Counted from the first letter of the stretch, positions 26,315-36,196 are shown. The stretch: DNA of 64,000 bases from Runella slithyformis DSM 19594 (GCF_000218895.1 NC_015703.1:62001-126000); one strand, 5' to 3'. Made by a program: numbers and translations. The notes: a model not told the origin generated them from the sequence alone.

Positions 26315-26929
26315 TTACAGTCCGTGATGATACAGTAAAAAGGCAAACAGGTACAGCCACAGCACATCGACGAAGTGCCAGTAAATGGTAATCAGCCTGA
26401 TCTTGAGCTGATTGGGAGGATTGACACTGAATACAAACGCATCAATATACGTACTGTTTTTGAGTGACTGATACACTGCCCAGCCCAACACCCCGATCCC
26501 GATCAGAATATGAAAAATATGCAGTCCCGAAAACAGATAAATGAAGCCTGCGGAAGGATTATTGACGGTAGAAATACCCATGAGAATCAACTGGCGCCAA
26601 CCCAAAAACTGAAGGATCACAAACAAAACTCCCAAAAAGAGCGTAGCGGCGATATAGCGTCTGAACTCCGGATAACGATCTGCCTTCAAACTGAGATTGG
26701 CGAGGTGCAGCGTAAAACTGCTGGTCGTAATGGCAAACGTACTGATCCAGAAAAGCGTAGGCAGCGGCACATCTGTCCAATACACGCCCGCTGATTTACG
26801 CATGACATACACCGCGAGCAGAATGGTAAAAATCAGGACACTTCCACCCATGCCCAGCCACAGCATAAAATTAAACGGCTCGCGCCGCTTCGTAAAGCGA
26901 TTTTCTTTAACGGTTGAAGCCTTCCCCAT
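26315..26929 (-). CDS. Cytochrome c oxidase subunit III (heme-copper oxidase)
   Basis: A 204-residue membrane protein with five spans (about 20-42, 60-80, 97-117, 130-155, 180-200), the short form of subunit III lacking the first two helices of mitochondrial-type subunits. Family features include WISTFAITTSSFTLHLA, FVILQFLGWRQL, FIYLFSGLHIFHILIGIGVL and the terminal WHFVDVLWLYLFAFLL. It supports the terminal oxidase of aerobic respiration. Subunits I and II are not in the window, so this is an isolated or second copy. ispE lies 24 bases upstream on the same strand. Confidence 0.92.
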   Translation of the reverse strand: MGKASTVKENRFTKRREPFNFMLWLGMGGSVLIFTILLAVYVMRKSAGVYWTDVPLPTLFWISTFAITTSSFTLHLANLSLKADRYPEFRRYIAATLFLGVLFVILQFLGWRQLILMGISTVNNPSAGFIYLFSGLHIFHILIGIGVLGWAVYQSLKNSTYIDAFVFSVNPPNQLKIRLITIYWHFVDVLWLYLFAFLLYHHGL

Positions 26930-26953
26930 GATTGATTACCTGCGGCCAATGTG

Positions 26954-27763
26954 CTATAATAACTCTCCTTTCCAAACGGTGTATTGATTGAAATTGTTCT
27001 GCAAATCGACCTCTTTCTCAAAAATACCGTAAATGGTCGACCCTGAACCCGTCATGGCGGCATACTCGGCCCCCAATGCGTACATTTTAGCCTTTAGTTC
27101 GGGCAAAACTGTGTATTTCTCAAACAGTCCTTTTTCAAAATCATTCTGTATACTATGACGCCATTCTGCCGGCGGGCGTTGCAAGGCTTCCAATAAATTT
27201 ACCTTTGGGGCTTGGGGTTTCACGCCGGCGTAGGCTTCGGCGGTAGAGATATGAAGGTTGGGGTATACTAACACAATGTATTTTCCTTGGAGCGAAAGCG
27301 GAATATCGGCAAACCGGTCGCCTTTTTCGTAGCAATAAACGGGTTTGTTTTGAATAAAAAAGGCGCAGTCGCTCCCCAGCGTTCGGGCGTAGTTTTCCAA
27401 CGCTTCAGTGGAGAGTTTCAGGTCATATACCTGATTCAGCAGCGAAAGTGTAAAGGCTGCATCGGAAGAGCCTCCACCCATACCGGCCCCGATCGGAACG
27501 ATCTTAAGCAGGTGCATCGACAACGGAGGCAGCGAAAAGTCCTTTTTGAGCAATTCGTACGCTTTCACGCAGAGATTTTTGGCAGGGTCGCCGGGAATAT
27601 CAATCCCTGAAGAAGAGAAGCTGAACTCAGTGGCGGGAATCACCTCCAGTACATCACTCCAGCCAACGGGATAAAAACAGGATTCGAGGTTGTGAAAACC
27701 GTCGGAGCGTTTTTCGGTAATGTGCAGGCCAATGTTGATCTTGGCGTTGGGGAAAGTAATCAT
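26954..27763 (-). CDS. ispE: 4-diphosphocytidyl-2-C-methyl-D-erythritol kinase
   Basis: A 269-residue GHMP kinase acting in the non-mevalonate (MEP) isoprenoid pathway: it phosphorylates CDP-methylerythritol. The N-terminal PNAKINIGLHI motif (5-15), the ATP-binding PIGAGMGGGSSDAA (about 90-103) and the C-terminal MTGSGSTIYGIF are as expected. The ATG at 27763 gives the family start MITFPNAK; the alternative start at 27769 adds two residues. It is probably cotranscribed with the downstream oxidase gene. Confidence 0.95.
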   Translation of the reverse strand: MITFPNAKINIGLHITEKRSDGFHNLESCFYPVGWSDVLEVIPATEFSFSSSGIDIPGDPAKNLCVKAYELLKKDFSLPPLSMHLLKIVPIGAGMGGGSSDAAFTLSLLNQVYDLKLSTEALENYARTLGSDCAFFIQNKPVYCYEKGDRFADIPLSLQGKYIVLVYPNLHISTAEAYAGVKPQAPKVNLLEALQRPPAEWRHSIQNDFEKGLFEKYTVLPELKAKMYALGAEYAAMTGSGSTIYGIFEKEVDLQNNFNQYTVWKGELL

Positions 27764-27776
27764 AAGCAATCTTTAT

Positions 27777-27839
27777 TCACGCAGAGTCGCTAAGGAGCAA
27801 AGAAAAAATACGTCTTTGCTCCTTAGCGACTCTGCGTGA
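27777..27839. repeat. Perfect 26-bp inverted repeat (dispersed palindromic element)
   Basis: Arms 27777-27802 and 27814-27839 are exact reverse complements, starting TCACGCAGAGTCGCTAAGG, with an 11-base A-rich loop. It fills almost the whole gap between ispE and serBA (both minus strand). Sequences of the CACGCAGAG..C..AAG type are known as widespread intergenic repeats in bacteria. It could end serBA transcription, although no strong T run follows. Confidence 0.75.
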
Positions 27840-27852
27840 TACAAAATATCTA

Positions 27853-29757
27853 TTAATACAACATCCGGAATTTGATGGTTTCTTCCATCTCTTTGATCTC
27901 TTCCACAAAACCATCCACGTAACTGCGCTCCACGTCCATGATAACGTATCCGATTTGGTCGTTGGTTTTGAGGTATTGCCCCGTGATGTTGACATTGTAA
28001 CGGGCAAAAATATTGTTCAGCTTGGCCAAAATCCCCGGTACATTGCGGTGTACATGCAACAGTCGGTGGGAACCTTTCAGCAAAGGCAACTGCACTTCCG
28101 GTACATTGACACTGCCCGTGGTGCTGCCATTGTTGACATACTCCAGCAGTCGCTCCGGCACATAGTGTCCGATGCCCTCCTGCGCCTCTTCGGTGCTGCC
28201 GCCGATGTGCGGCGTCAGGATCACGTTAGGGAAGCCGCGCAACTCACTTTCAAAGGGTTCGTTGTTGGTCTTGGGCTCATACGGAAATACGTCCAGTCCT
28301 GCGCCGCCTACTTTTCCGCTTTTGAGCGCTTCTACCAACGCTTCCACGTCCACTACGTGTCCACGGGCCAGATTCAGGAATACCACCCCATCTTTCATGA
28401 GCCCGAACTCGCGCTTGCCGATCACATTTTTATTGTCTTTGCGACCGTCGATGTGCAGGCTCAGTACGTCGGCTACCTGCAACAATTCGTCCAACGACTT
28501 GAGTTTCTTGGCATTGCCGATGGGCATTTTATCTACTATATCGTAGAAATACACTTCCATTCCCAAGGCTTCGCCAATCACCGACAGCTGCGTACCGATG
28601 TGACCGTAGCCCACAAGACCCAGTTTTTTACCACGCACTTCAAAGCTGTTGTTGGCCGATTTATCCCACTTTCCGGCGTGCATTCCCACACTTTTCGGAA
28701 ATACGTTTCGAATCAGCATGATCATTTCGCCTACGGCGAGTTCCACCACTGAGCGGGTATTACTGTAAGGAGCATTGAAAACCGCTATTCCTTTGTCGGT
28801 GGCCGTTTTTAAATCAATTTGGTTGGTTCCGATGCAAAATGCTCCGATGGCGATCAGGCGCGGTGCATTTTCGAGTACGCGACGTGTCACCATGGTTTTG
28901 GAGCGAATCCCTAAGATGGTGACGTCTTTGATTTTTTCAATCAATTCATCCTCATCGAGAGCCCCTTTGACAAACTCTACGTTAAATCCTTCGTCTTCAA
29001 AGGCTTTACGGGCTACCGGGTGAACGTTTTCAAGTAACAAAATCTTGATGCGACTCTTAGGGTAGGATTGTGAGCGCGGAAGATTGTTTAAAAACAGGAA
29101 TTCATCCAACGACGGCACAATATGGTCGGCTAACTTGGTTACTTTTTCCCGCTCAACGTTTTCCGTAAACGCGTAAAAACGATTGGCCACTCCCGAAGCG
29201 CGGAGTTCATAGTCGGTGTAGCCGTCGCCAATAGCGCACACATCACCCTGAAGGTTGAGTGATTGGAGCAATTTTACCTTACCGCCGTCGCCGGAAAGCA
29301 CATTTTCTTCGTCTACTCCGATAATGTTGCCGTCGGCATCGAATCGAAACGTGTTGGCATATACATTCTCTTCTTTCAGTCCCAACTCGGTAACGATCGG
29401 CACAATGAACTCCTTAAAACCACTGGATAGAATGAGGATCGAATCGGCGTATTCGCGCAGGAACGCCTGATTCCGCAGAAAGGAATCGGATATTTTGGCC
29501 CGTAAAAATTCAATCAACGCATCAATGTGATTGCGATTGGCCTGCAAAAGTTCGATGCGTCGGCGCAGTCCTTCGGCAAATGACATGTCGCCGTTCATAG
29601 CGATCTCGGTCAGGTCACGGATCTGTTGCACCACTTTTTCGCGGTTGGGATTGCCGGCAAGAGCAATGTTGGCCAATTCGTCCAAGCCTTCGACCTGCGT
29701 AAAGGTGCTGTCAAAGTCAATGACGTAATAGGTTTGTTCGAGCGTGTTGGTAAGCAT
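27853..29757 (-). CDS. SerB-SerA fusion: phosphoserine phosphatase-like HAD domain plus D-3-phosphoglycerate dehydrogenase
   Basis: A 634-residue fusion. Residues 1 to about 225 are a HAD phosphatase of the SerB type: DFDST 14-18 (nucleophile D14, acid D16), SSG 111-113, K160 and GDGYTD 177-182. Residues about 236-550 are a D-2-hydroxyacid dehydrogenase with FCIGTNQID, NAD-binding GYGHIG 383-388, catalytic R465 (NLARG), E494 and H517 (TPHIGG). About 560-634 is an ACT domain, the likely serine sensor. It would join the first and last steps of serine biosynthesis from 3-phosphoglycerate. The ATG at 29757 starts the HAD domain; the ORF can be extended to 29820 but that adds unrelated residues. 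Confidence 0.92.
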   Translation of the reverse strand: MLTNTLEQTYYVIDFDSTFTQVEGLDELANIALAGNPNREKVVQQIRDLTEIAMNGDMSFAEGLRRRIELLQANRNHIDALIEFLRAKISDSFLRNQAFLREYADSILILSSGFKEFIVPIVTELGLKEENVYANTFRFDADGNIIGVDEENVLSGDGGKVKLLQSLNLQGDVCAIGDGYTDYELRASGVANRFYAFTENVEREKVTKLADHIVPSLDEFLFLNNLPRSQSYPKSRIKILLLENVHPVARKAFEDEGFNVEFVKGALDEDELIEKIKDVTILGIRSKTMVTRRVLENAPRLIAIGAFCIGTNQIDLKTATDKGIAVFNAPYSNTRSVVELAVGEMIMLIRNVFPKSVGMHAGKWDKSANNSFEVRGKKLGLVGYGHIGTQLSVIGEALGMEVYFYDIVDKMPIGNAKKLKSLDELLQVADVLSLHIDGRKDNKNVIGKREFGLMKDGVVFLNLARGHVVDVEALVEALKSGKVGGAGLDVFPYEPKTNNEPFESELRGFPNVILTPHIGGSTEEAQEGIGHYVPERLLEYVNNGSTTGSVNVPEVQLPLLKGSHRLLHVHRNVPGILAKLNNIFARYNVNITGQYLKTNDQIGYVIMDVERSYVDGFVEEIKEMEETIKFRMLY

Positions 29758-29936
29758 TGAGCGGTCTTTATATATGTTTATCGGTGGGGGGCTGTGGGAG
29801 ATTGTCCAAACAGCGTGCAAATTTACCGTTCCTTTTTGTCATTTTTGCAGAGTTTTGAAACAATCTGTCGAAAATCCACTCATCCAAGTACGGAGACTGA
29901 TTTCCATAACCCTTTCTTTTTTAAACTGTCACAGAA

Positions 29937-31754
29937 ATGAATCCTGCTCAAAACCCCGGAAAGAACGTTTTCAGCCTCGTTGCTTTTCTGATCATATTTG
30001 GTATTGTACCGGGCATCAACGCTCAAAATACGGCAAAAACCTACATCCGTTATAATCAGGTAGGCTACCTTGCTTCTGACCGAAAAGTAGCCTTGGCCCT
30101 TTCGAAAGAACCCCTGAACGGACAGTTTGTACTGCAAAACGGCACTACCAAAGAAGTCGTTTTTAAGGCCCCCCTGCGTCTGAGTCAAACTACTCCCTGG
30201 AGCCCTTTTGCGTATTATTACGAGCTTGATTTCAGCGGTTTTCAAACCCCGGGAACGTATCAGATTAGATTGGAAAACGTTGAGGCCCCATCGGGCACTT
30301 TTACCATCGGGCGCTACCCGGCGTATCAGGAGCAATTGCTCTTCTTCATGCGTCAGCAACGCTGCGGCTACAACCCCTACACCGATCAGGTCTGTCACCG
30401 AGGCGACGGCCGAACATTTTTCGGGCCGCTCAAAGACTCCTCCTACATCGACGCAAGCGGTGGCTGGCACGATGCCGGCGACCAGCTTAAATACCTCATC
30501 ACGAGCAGTAATGCTACGGCCCGCATGCTCCTGGCCTACGAATGGGCCAAAGACCGTTTTACCGATACCGTAGATGACCTCGGCCATGCCCGCCCCAACG
30601 GCATTCCCGACGTACTCGACGAAGCCAAATGGGGATTGGACTGGATCCATAAAATGCACCCCGCTCCCGACCAACTGTACCATCAGGTCGCCGACGACCG
30701 CGACCACCGAGGCTTTAAATGGCCGCACAAAGACAATGCCGACTATGGTTGGGGGCAAAACAGCTACCGTCCGGTATATTTTGCGGATGGTAAACCTCAG
30801 GGAGCCGGTAAGTATAAAAGCGAAGCCACGGGCATCGCCAATCTGGCCGGGCGTTGCGCTGCCGCCATGGCTATTGCGGCCCGTATCTGGAAAAATGACC
30901 TGAAAGATCCGATCTTTGCCGAAAAATGCCTCAAAGCCGCCATTGAATTGTACGCTTTGGGCAAACAGAAAGAAGGCTATCAACAGGGAAACAGTTACAG
31001 CCAACCCTACCGCTATACCGAAGATACCTGGGCCGATGACATGGAATGGGGCGCGGCGGAATTGTATAAACTAACAAAAAAAGAAACGTACCGCACCGAC
31101 GCCAAGCGCTACGCCCGCCTGATCGGAACCACGTCGTGGATGGAAAAAGATACGGCGGCGCATTATCAATTGTATCCCTATGTTAATGTAGGACATTACG
31201 CGCTGTACGACATTGCCGACGCTAAAACCAAAGCGGAATTGGCCGACTATTACCGCCATAATCTGGAACGGGTCACCAATAAAGGACTCAAAAACCCCTA
31301 TGGCGTCGGCGTACCTTTTATTTGGTGTTCCAACAATTTGGTGACGGCGTTTGTGACGCAGGCCATTCTCTACGAGCGTATGACGGGCGACAAACGCTAC
31401 CGGGCTGCCCTGATGGCCCACCGCGATTGGCTCCTGGGTCGTAATCCGTGGGGAACGTCGATGTTTACGGGCATTCCTGCCCACGGCGATTTTCCGCTGG
31501 ATGTACACCTTCCGTTTTGGCTCTTTACCAAAAAGGTGATTCCGGGCGGTTTGATCGACGGGCCTTTGTGGGAAACCATCCACGGAAAAATGGTGGGGCT
31601 GACACTTTCCGAACCCGATGAGTTTGCCGAATTTCAGCCCAACCACGTCAAATACATGGACGATATCGGAGATTATTCCACCAATGAACCCACCATGGAC
31701 GGGACCGCCGATGCCATTTTTATGTTTGCATTTTTTGCGATACCCGGTAAATAA
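29937..31754 (+). CDS. Secreted GH9 endoglucanase/cellulase
   Basis: A 605-residue exported enzyme: signal peptide 1-30 (ending GINAQ), a CelD-type N-terminal immunoglobulin-like domain (about 36-122, starting IRYNQVGYL) and a GH9 (alpha/alpha)6 barrel. The catalytic base region is GGWHDAGDQ with D179 and D182; the general acid is E584 in TNEPTMDG near the C-terminus; HGDFPLDVH and GRNPWG are other GH9 signatures. It should cleave beta-1,4-glucans or related polysaccharides outside the cell. No CBM, dockerin or C-terminal sorting domain is visible. It diverges from serBA and ends at a palindrome. Confidence 0.95.
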   Translation: MNPAQNPGKNVFSLVAFLIIFGIVPGINAQNTAKTYIRYNQVGYLASDRKVALALSKEPLNGQFVLQNGTTKEVVFKAPLRLSQTTPWSPFAYYYELDFSGFQTPGTYQIRLENVEAPSGTFTIGRYPAYQEQLLFFMRQQRCGYNPYTDQVCHRGDGRTFFGPLKDSSYIDASGGWHDAGDQLKYLITSSNATARMLLAYEWAKDRFTDTVDDLGHARPNGIPDVLDEAKWGLDWIHKMHPAPDQLYHQVADDRDHRGFKWPHKDNADYGWGQNSYRPVYFADGKPQGAGKYKSEATGIANLAGRCAAAMAIAARIWKNDLKDPIFAEKCLKAAIELYALGKQKEGYQQGNSYSQPYRYTEDTWADDMEWGAAELYKLTKKETYRTDAKRYARLIGTTSWMEKDTAAHYQLYPYVNVGHYALYDIADAKTKAELADYYRHNLERVTNKGLKNPYGVGVPFIWCSNNLVTAFVTQAILYERMTGDKRYRAALMAHRDWLLGRNPWGTSMFTGIPAHGDFPLDVHLPFWLFTKKVIPGGLIDGPLWETIHGKMVGLTLSEPDEFAEFQPNHVKYMDDIGDYSTNEPTMDGTADAIFMFAFFAIPGK

Positions 31755-31775
31755 TGTTTTTTTGAGCCCTGACAG

Positions 31776-31822
31776 AGACTTGGAAGGTTTGAACGTAGGT
31801 CATCAGTAAACTTTCCAAGTCT
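31776..31822. terminator. Palindrome between GH9 and sbcD, likely terminator
   Basis: 14-bp arms AGACTTGGAAGGTT (31776-31789) and AACTTTCCAAGTCT (31809-31822) with one G-U and a 19-base loop, 22 bases after the GH9 stop. There is no long T run, so it may be a repeat element used as terminator. Confidence 0.55.
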
Positions 31823-31853
31823 ATCTCCTTAATCATAAAAGAATAAAGTACGA

Positions 31854-33101
31854 ATGAAGATCCTGCATACGGCCGACTGGCATTTGGGAAAGAGATTAGA
31901 GCAGTTTTCGAGGCTGGACGAGCAGAAGGAAGTATTGAATGAAATTTGCGAAATTGCCGAACGGGAAGCAGTCGACGCCGTTATTATTGCCGGCGACTTA
32001 TTCGACAACTTCAACCCTTCTTCGGAAGCGATGGAATTGCTTTACAGCACCTTACACCGACTTTCCAACTTTGGCAGCCGCGCCGTGGTAGCCATTGCCG
32101 GCAACCACGACTCTCCCGAGCGCATTGATGCCCCCGACGCACTGGCGCGGGTGTCGGGAATTTTGTTTGTGGGCTCACCCAACGCCCAAATCCAGCCCTT
32201 TGAAACGCGCAGCGGGCTGAAAGTCACCAAAACAGACAAGGGCTTTGTGGAATTTCAACTGCCCCATCACGCTACTCCCCTGCGCCTTATCCTCACGCCT
32301 TATGCCAATGAGATCCGTTTAAAGACATACTTGGGCATTGAAAAATCGGAAGAAAGCTTACGAGAGCTGCTCGAAAAGCACTGGCAGCACCTGGCCGATA
32401 CCTATTGCGATGACCAAGGCGTTAACCTGTTGGTCACGCACCTGTACGTGATGCGACGGGAGGATGAGAACCCACCCGAAGAACCCGACGATGAGCGGCC
32501 CATTTTGCACATTGGCGGCGCACAGGCCATTTTTACTGAGAATTTCCCCGCCCAAATGCAGTACGTGGCGCTCGGGCATTTGCACCGGTACCATTCCGTC
32601 AGCAAAGTCCCCTGTCCTATTGTATACAGCAGCAGTCCGTTGGCATACAGTTTTGCCGAAGCCAACCAAACCAAATACGCGATCATCATTGAAGCCGAAG
32701 CCGGTCGCCCCGCAGAGTACCGCGAGGTGGCGTTGACGAAAGGAAAAAAACTGCTTCGGGCGCGGTTTGAACAAATAGAAGAAGCGCTGGAATGGCTGTG
32801 CGGCTGTCAGGAAGCGTTGGTGCAGTTGACCATTGTGACGGATCATTTTCTGGAATCGGCCGATAAAAAACGCCTGACGGAAGCTCACCTCGGCCTGATG
32901 CCGATCATTCCGGAGATACGCACCAAAACCACCGGTAACGACACCTCCGGCAAAGTTGTGGAGTTGGAAGGAAGCAGCATGGAAGAGCTGTTTATTGATT
33001 TTTTTAAAAACAGTAAAGAAGGCAAAGGACAGGCGCCCAACGAATCCTTGTTGGGGGTATTCAAAGAAATCCTGTCCCTTGACGACGACGAAAAATTATG
33101 A
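31854..33101 (+). CDS. sbcD: Exonuclease SbcCD subunit D
   Basis: A 415-residue Mre11-type nuclease subunit. The calcineurin-like phosphoesterase metal motifs are present: ILHTADWHLGK (D8, H10), IIAGDLFDN (about 43-51), GNHDSPER (about 83-90) and GHLHRY (about 239-244). With SbcC it forms an ATP-dependent nuclease that cuts hairpins and blocked DNA ends. The stop overlaps the sbcC start by four bases (ATGA), giving translational coupling. Confidence 0.96.
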   Translation: MKILHTADWHLGKRLEQFSRLDEQKEVLNEICEIAEREAVDAVIIAGDLFDNFNPSSEAMELLYSTLHRLSNFGSRAVVAIAGNHDSPERIDAPDALARVSGILFVGSPNAQIQPFETRSGLKVTKTDKGFVEFQLPHHATPLRLILTPYANEIRLKTYLGIEKSEESLRELLEKHWQHLADTYCDDQGVNLLVTHLYVMRREDENPPEEPDDERPILHIGGAQAIFTENFPAQMQYVALGHLHRYHSVSKVPCPIVYSSSPLAYSFAEANQTKYAIIIEAEAGRPAEYREVALTKGKKLLRARFEQIEEALEWLCGCQEALVQLTIVTDHFLESADKKRLTEAHLGLMPIIPEIRTKTTGNDTSGKVVELEGSSMEELFIDFFKNSKEGKGQAPNESLLGVFKEILSLDDDEKL

Positions 33102-36100
33102 TACCGGTCAAACTTATATTACAGGGCATTCAGTCGTACCGAGAAAAACAGGAGATTGATTTTTCGCAACTCACCGCCGCCGGCCTTTTCGGGATTTTCG
33201 GCAAAGTGGGCAGCGGAAAATCGACGGTGCTGGAAGCCATCACGTTTGTACTTTACGGCGATACCGAGCGCCTCAACAACCGCGAAAACCGCAGCTATAA
33301 TCTGATGAACCTGCGCTCCGACCGGCTGTATATTGATCTGGTATTTCGGACGGGCCACAACCCAACCACATACCGGTTCGTGGCCGAAGGCAAGCGCAGC
33401 GGCAAGCATTTTGACCAAGTCAAGATTGACCGCAAAGCCTATCAATGGATGCCCGAGCTCAACGACTGGTCGCCCATTGCGGCGGAAAACCCCGCCGAAA
33501 AAATCATCGGGCTCAGTTACGAAAACTTCAAACGGACCGTCATCATCCCGCAGGGGCGTTTTCAGGAATTTATCGAACTCCGCGACGCCGACCGCACGCG
33601 CATGATGAAAGAACTCTTTCAGCTCGAACGTTTTGAACTTTCAGACCGCGTCAAACGGCTGATGAACCGTACCGAAAATGAACTGCAACACATTGACGGA
33701 CAACGAAAATCGCTGGGGGACGTTACACCGGAAGTATATGCCCAAACCAAAACCGACCTTCAGAACGCGCAGACGTTGCTGAAACAGGGAAAAGAGCAAT
33801 TGACGCGAAAACAAAACGAAGAAAAGGCCATTGAGGCCTTGATGAAACTGTTTAACCGTTTGCTTGAAATTGAAGAAGAGATCAAAAAAGCCGAAGCTCA
33901 AACCGAACTGTTTCAACAACGCCGACAGCGGCTGCAACAGTTTGAGCAGTGTCAGCTGAGTTTCAAGCCTTTGTTTGACCGCAAACAGGATATTGCCACT
34001 TACATCCGACGCGATACCGAAAAGCAGGAAGTACTTCAGAAAGCATTCGATACCTTACAGGACACGCTGACCAAGAATCAGTATGCCCTCGACGAACTGC
34101 GCCCGGCCCACGAAAAATGCAGCCAAAGCTTGGTCGAGATTGATGATATGAAAACAATCATCACCCTAAAAAAAGCGGAAACGGAGCGCAACACCCTTCA
34201 AAAACGGATCGAAGACGGCAAAGAAAAATTTCGGCTTCGGCAGGGGGCGCTCAAAGACCGCAAAACGTCCTATGGGAAACTGAAGGAGAACAAAGCCGCG
34301 CTCCGAAATCAATTGCCCGACGTGACCGTTTTGTTGGAGATCAGGAATTGGTTTGACCGAAAAGAAGGGCTTTTGAAAGAAAAGGAAGCCCTGAAAACGC
34401 AAGCCAACGACATCGTAAAAAAGGAGAAAATCTCCGTTGATGCCAAATCAGCGCTGTTTACGGAAGAGATTCTGAAGTTACTTCCCCAAATTTCGCGGGA
34501 GCAATCGTTTGAAACAATCTATGAACAAATTGATATCGCACGTCGGCAGCTTACCCAACAGGCGGAGGCGCTGAACCCCGAGATTTTGCACCTCAATACC
34601 CAAAAAGCCCTGCAACAATACGCCGGGGCCTTGCAGGACGGCGAGCCCTGTCCGCTCTGCGGTGCCGAGCACCACCCGCACACGCTGACCGCCGATACCG
34701 ATTATAACGCACTCATTCGTCAGTTGCAGCAGCGGCAGGAACAACTCAAAACTACCGCTGCTCACACGCTGGGACAACTGGAAAGACAATTCAGCAAAGT
34801 GGAAAAAGACCTGGCGTTGGTGCAATCCCAAAAGCAGGAAGTAAAAAAGTATTGGGACACAAAAGCGGAAGAGATTCGTGCCCACGAAGCCCTGTTTAAA
34901 TGGGAAAATGCCGATGCCACCGACCGCAAACCGGTGGACCTGGCCCTCGAACAGGCCAAATCGCTTCAAGGCACCCTGAATGAGGTGGAAAAACAACTCG
35001 AAACGGAAGAAAAAGGCATTCAGCAGGACGAAATCGAACTGAAAGAAAAGTACGAAAAACCCATCGAAAAATTCGGGCAGGAAATAGCTTCTTTGGACGG
35101 GACCATTCAACAGGCCACCCGCCAGCTCAAAGTCCTCCGCCTTGAGGAATACAGCAACGCAGACGTACCCACGCTGGAAAACAGGGCGCAAAAGCGCGAA
35201 GAGGAGTTAAAGAGCCTCATCCAACAATTTGAAAGGCTGGATATCACCGTGCGAAAACAACGGGATGAAATCGGCCCGTTGAGGGGCGAGATCGCGGGGT
35301 TGAAAACAAACATCGCCAACCACCAAATTGACCTGAAGAAGATCACCGACGAGATTCGGAGTCTTTTACACGCCAACCAACTCGCGTCGGAAGAAAGTGT
35401 GGCGGAGATTTTGGGATGGAAATTAGACGCAGTACGCGAACGGGAAGTAATTGCAGACTTTGATCGCAATCTGTTTGCTTTGCGGAAAGAGCGCGACGAC
35501 CTGCAACACACCACCAAAGACCAAAAGTTGGACCCGGAACTGTATGCAGCTTTATTGAAAGAGATCGAACTGCTTGAACAATCCATTGAAAAATGGACGG
35601 GTGAACTGGGAAGATTGACCGATACCGAGCAAAAACAAGCCCGGCAATTGCAGCAACAGGCCGAATTGCTCGCCCAAAAAGCAGCCCTCGAACTGCGGCA
35701 AACCGACCTCAAAACACTCGAAAAACTCTTTAAAGGAAGCGGATTTGTCAATTATGTGTCGTCGGTGTATTTGCAGAATCTGTGCAATCAGGCCAATGCG
35801 CGATTCCATCGCATGACGCGCCAACAGCTGCAACTGGAAATCAACGAGTCCAATAACTTTCAGGTCCGTGATCTGCTCAACGATGGCAAAACCCGGGCGT
35901 TAAATACGCTCTCGGGCGGGCAGAAGTTTCAGGCCGCCCTATCGCTGGCCTTGGCCCTGGCCGATAACGTGAACAGTCAGATCACCTCGCAGGAAAACTT
36001 TTTCTTTTTGGATGAAGGGTTTGGCTCACTGGACAGAGAATCGCTGCAAACGGTTTTTGATACCTTAAAATCCCTGCGCAAAGAGAACCGGGTCGTGGGG

Positions 36101-36196
36101 GTGATCTCGCACGTGGAAGAAATGCAGCAGGAAATTGACCGCTATCTCCATATCACCAACGACGAAGAACGGGGAAGCTTTGTCCGCCTTTTCTGA
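33098..36196 (+). CDS. sbcC: Exonuclease SbcCD subunit C (Rad50-like ATPase)
   Basis: A 1032-residue SMC-like ATPase. The N-terminal Walker A is FGKVGSGKST (about 35-44), with a Q-loop IIPQGRFQEF near 148; long coiled coils cover about 190-515 and 540-880; the zinc-hook CPLC is at 518-521 at the apex; the C-terminal lobe has the ABC signature LSGGQKFQAALSLALA and Walker B FFFLDEGFGSLD. Two halves meet as an ATP-driven clamp on DNA with SbcD. It ends at a group of palindromes. Confidence 0.96.
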   Translation: MIPVKLILQGIQSYREKQEIDFSQLTAAGLFGIFGKVGSGKSTVLEAITFVLYGDTERLNNRENRSYNLMNLRSDRLYIDLVFRTGHNPTTYRFVAEGKRSGKHFDQVKIDRKAYQWMPELNDWSPIAAENPAEKIIGLSYENFKRTVIIPQGRFQEFIELRDADRTRMMKELFQLERFELSDRVKRLMNRTENELQHIDGQRKSLGDVTPEVYAQTKTDLQNAQTLLKQGKEQLTRKQNEEKAIEALMKLFNRLLEIEEEIKKAEAQTELFQQRRQRLQQFEQCQLSFKPLFDRKQDIATYIRRDTEKQEVLQKAFDTLQDTLTKNQYALDELRPAHEKCSQSLVEIDDMKTIITLKKAETERNTLQKRIEDGKEKFRLRQGALKDRKTSYGKLKENKAALRNQLPDVTVLLEIRNWFDRKEGLLKEKEALKTQANDIVKKEKISVDAKSALFTEEILKLLPQISREQSFETIYEQIDIARRQLTQQAEALNPEILHLNTQKALQQYAGALQDGEPCPLCGAEHHPHTLTADTDYNALIRQLQQRQEQLKTTAAHTLGQLERQFSKVEKDLALVQSQKQEVKKYWDTKAEEIRAHEALFKWENADATDRKPVDLALEQAKSLQGTLNEVEKQLETEEKGIQQDEIELKEKYEKPIEKFGQEIASLDGTIQQATRQLKVLRLEEYSNADVPTLENRAQKREEELKSLIQQFERLDITVRKQRDEIGPLRGEIAGLKTNIANHQIDLKKITDEIRSLLHANQLASEESVAEILGWKLDAVREREVIADFDRNLFALRKERDDLQHTTKDQKLDPELYAALLKEIELLEQSIEKWTGELGRLTDTEQKQARQLQQQAELLAQKAALELRQTDLKTLEKLFKGSGFVNYVSSVYLQNLCNQANARFHRMTRQQLQLEINESNNFQVRDLLNDGKTRALNTLSGGQKFQAALSLALALADNVNSQITSQENFFFLDEGFGSLDRESLQTVFDTLKSLRKENRVVGVISHVEEMQQEIDRYLHITNDEERGSFVRLF

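Noticed and set aside
27955-28752. 265-codon + strand frame opposite the SerA half of the fusion
   Set aside because: The SerA catalytic motifs on the minus strand are complete; the + product is featureless.
29880-31004. 374-codon open frame on the minus strand opposite the GH9 gene
   Set aside because: It is the mirror of a clear GH9 coding region; the product has no domain and the antisense frame is open because of codon bias.
34478-35191. 237-codon minus-strand frame opposite sbcC
   Set aside because: Lies inside the sbcC coiled coil and reads as a Phe/Leu-rich mirror of its Lys/Gln/Glu-rich codons.
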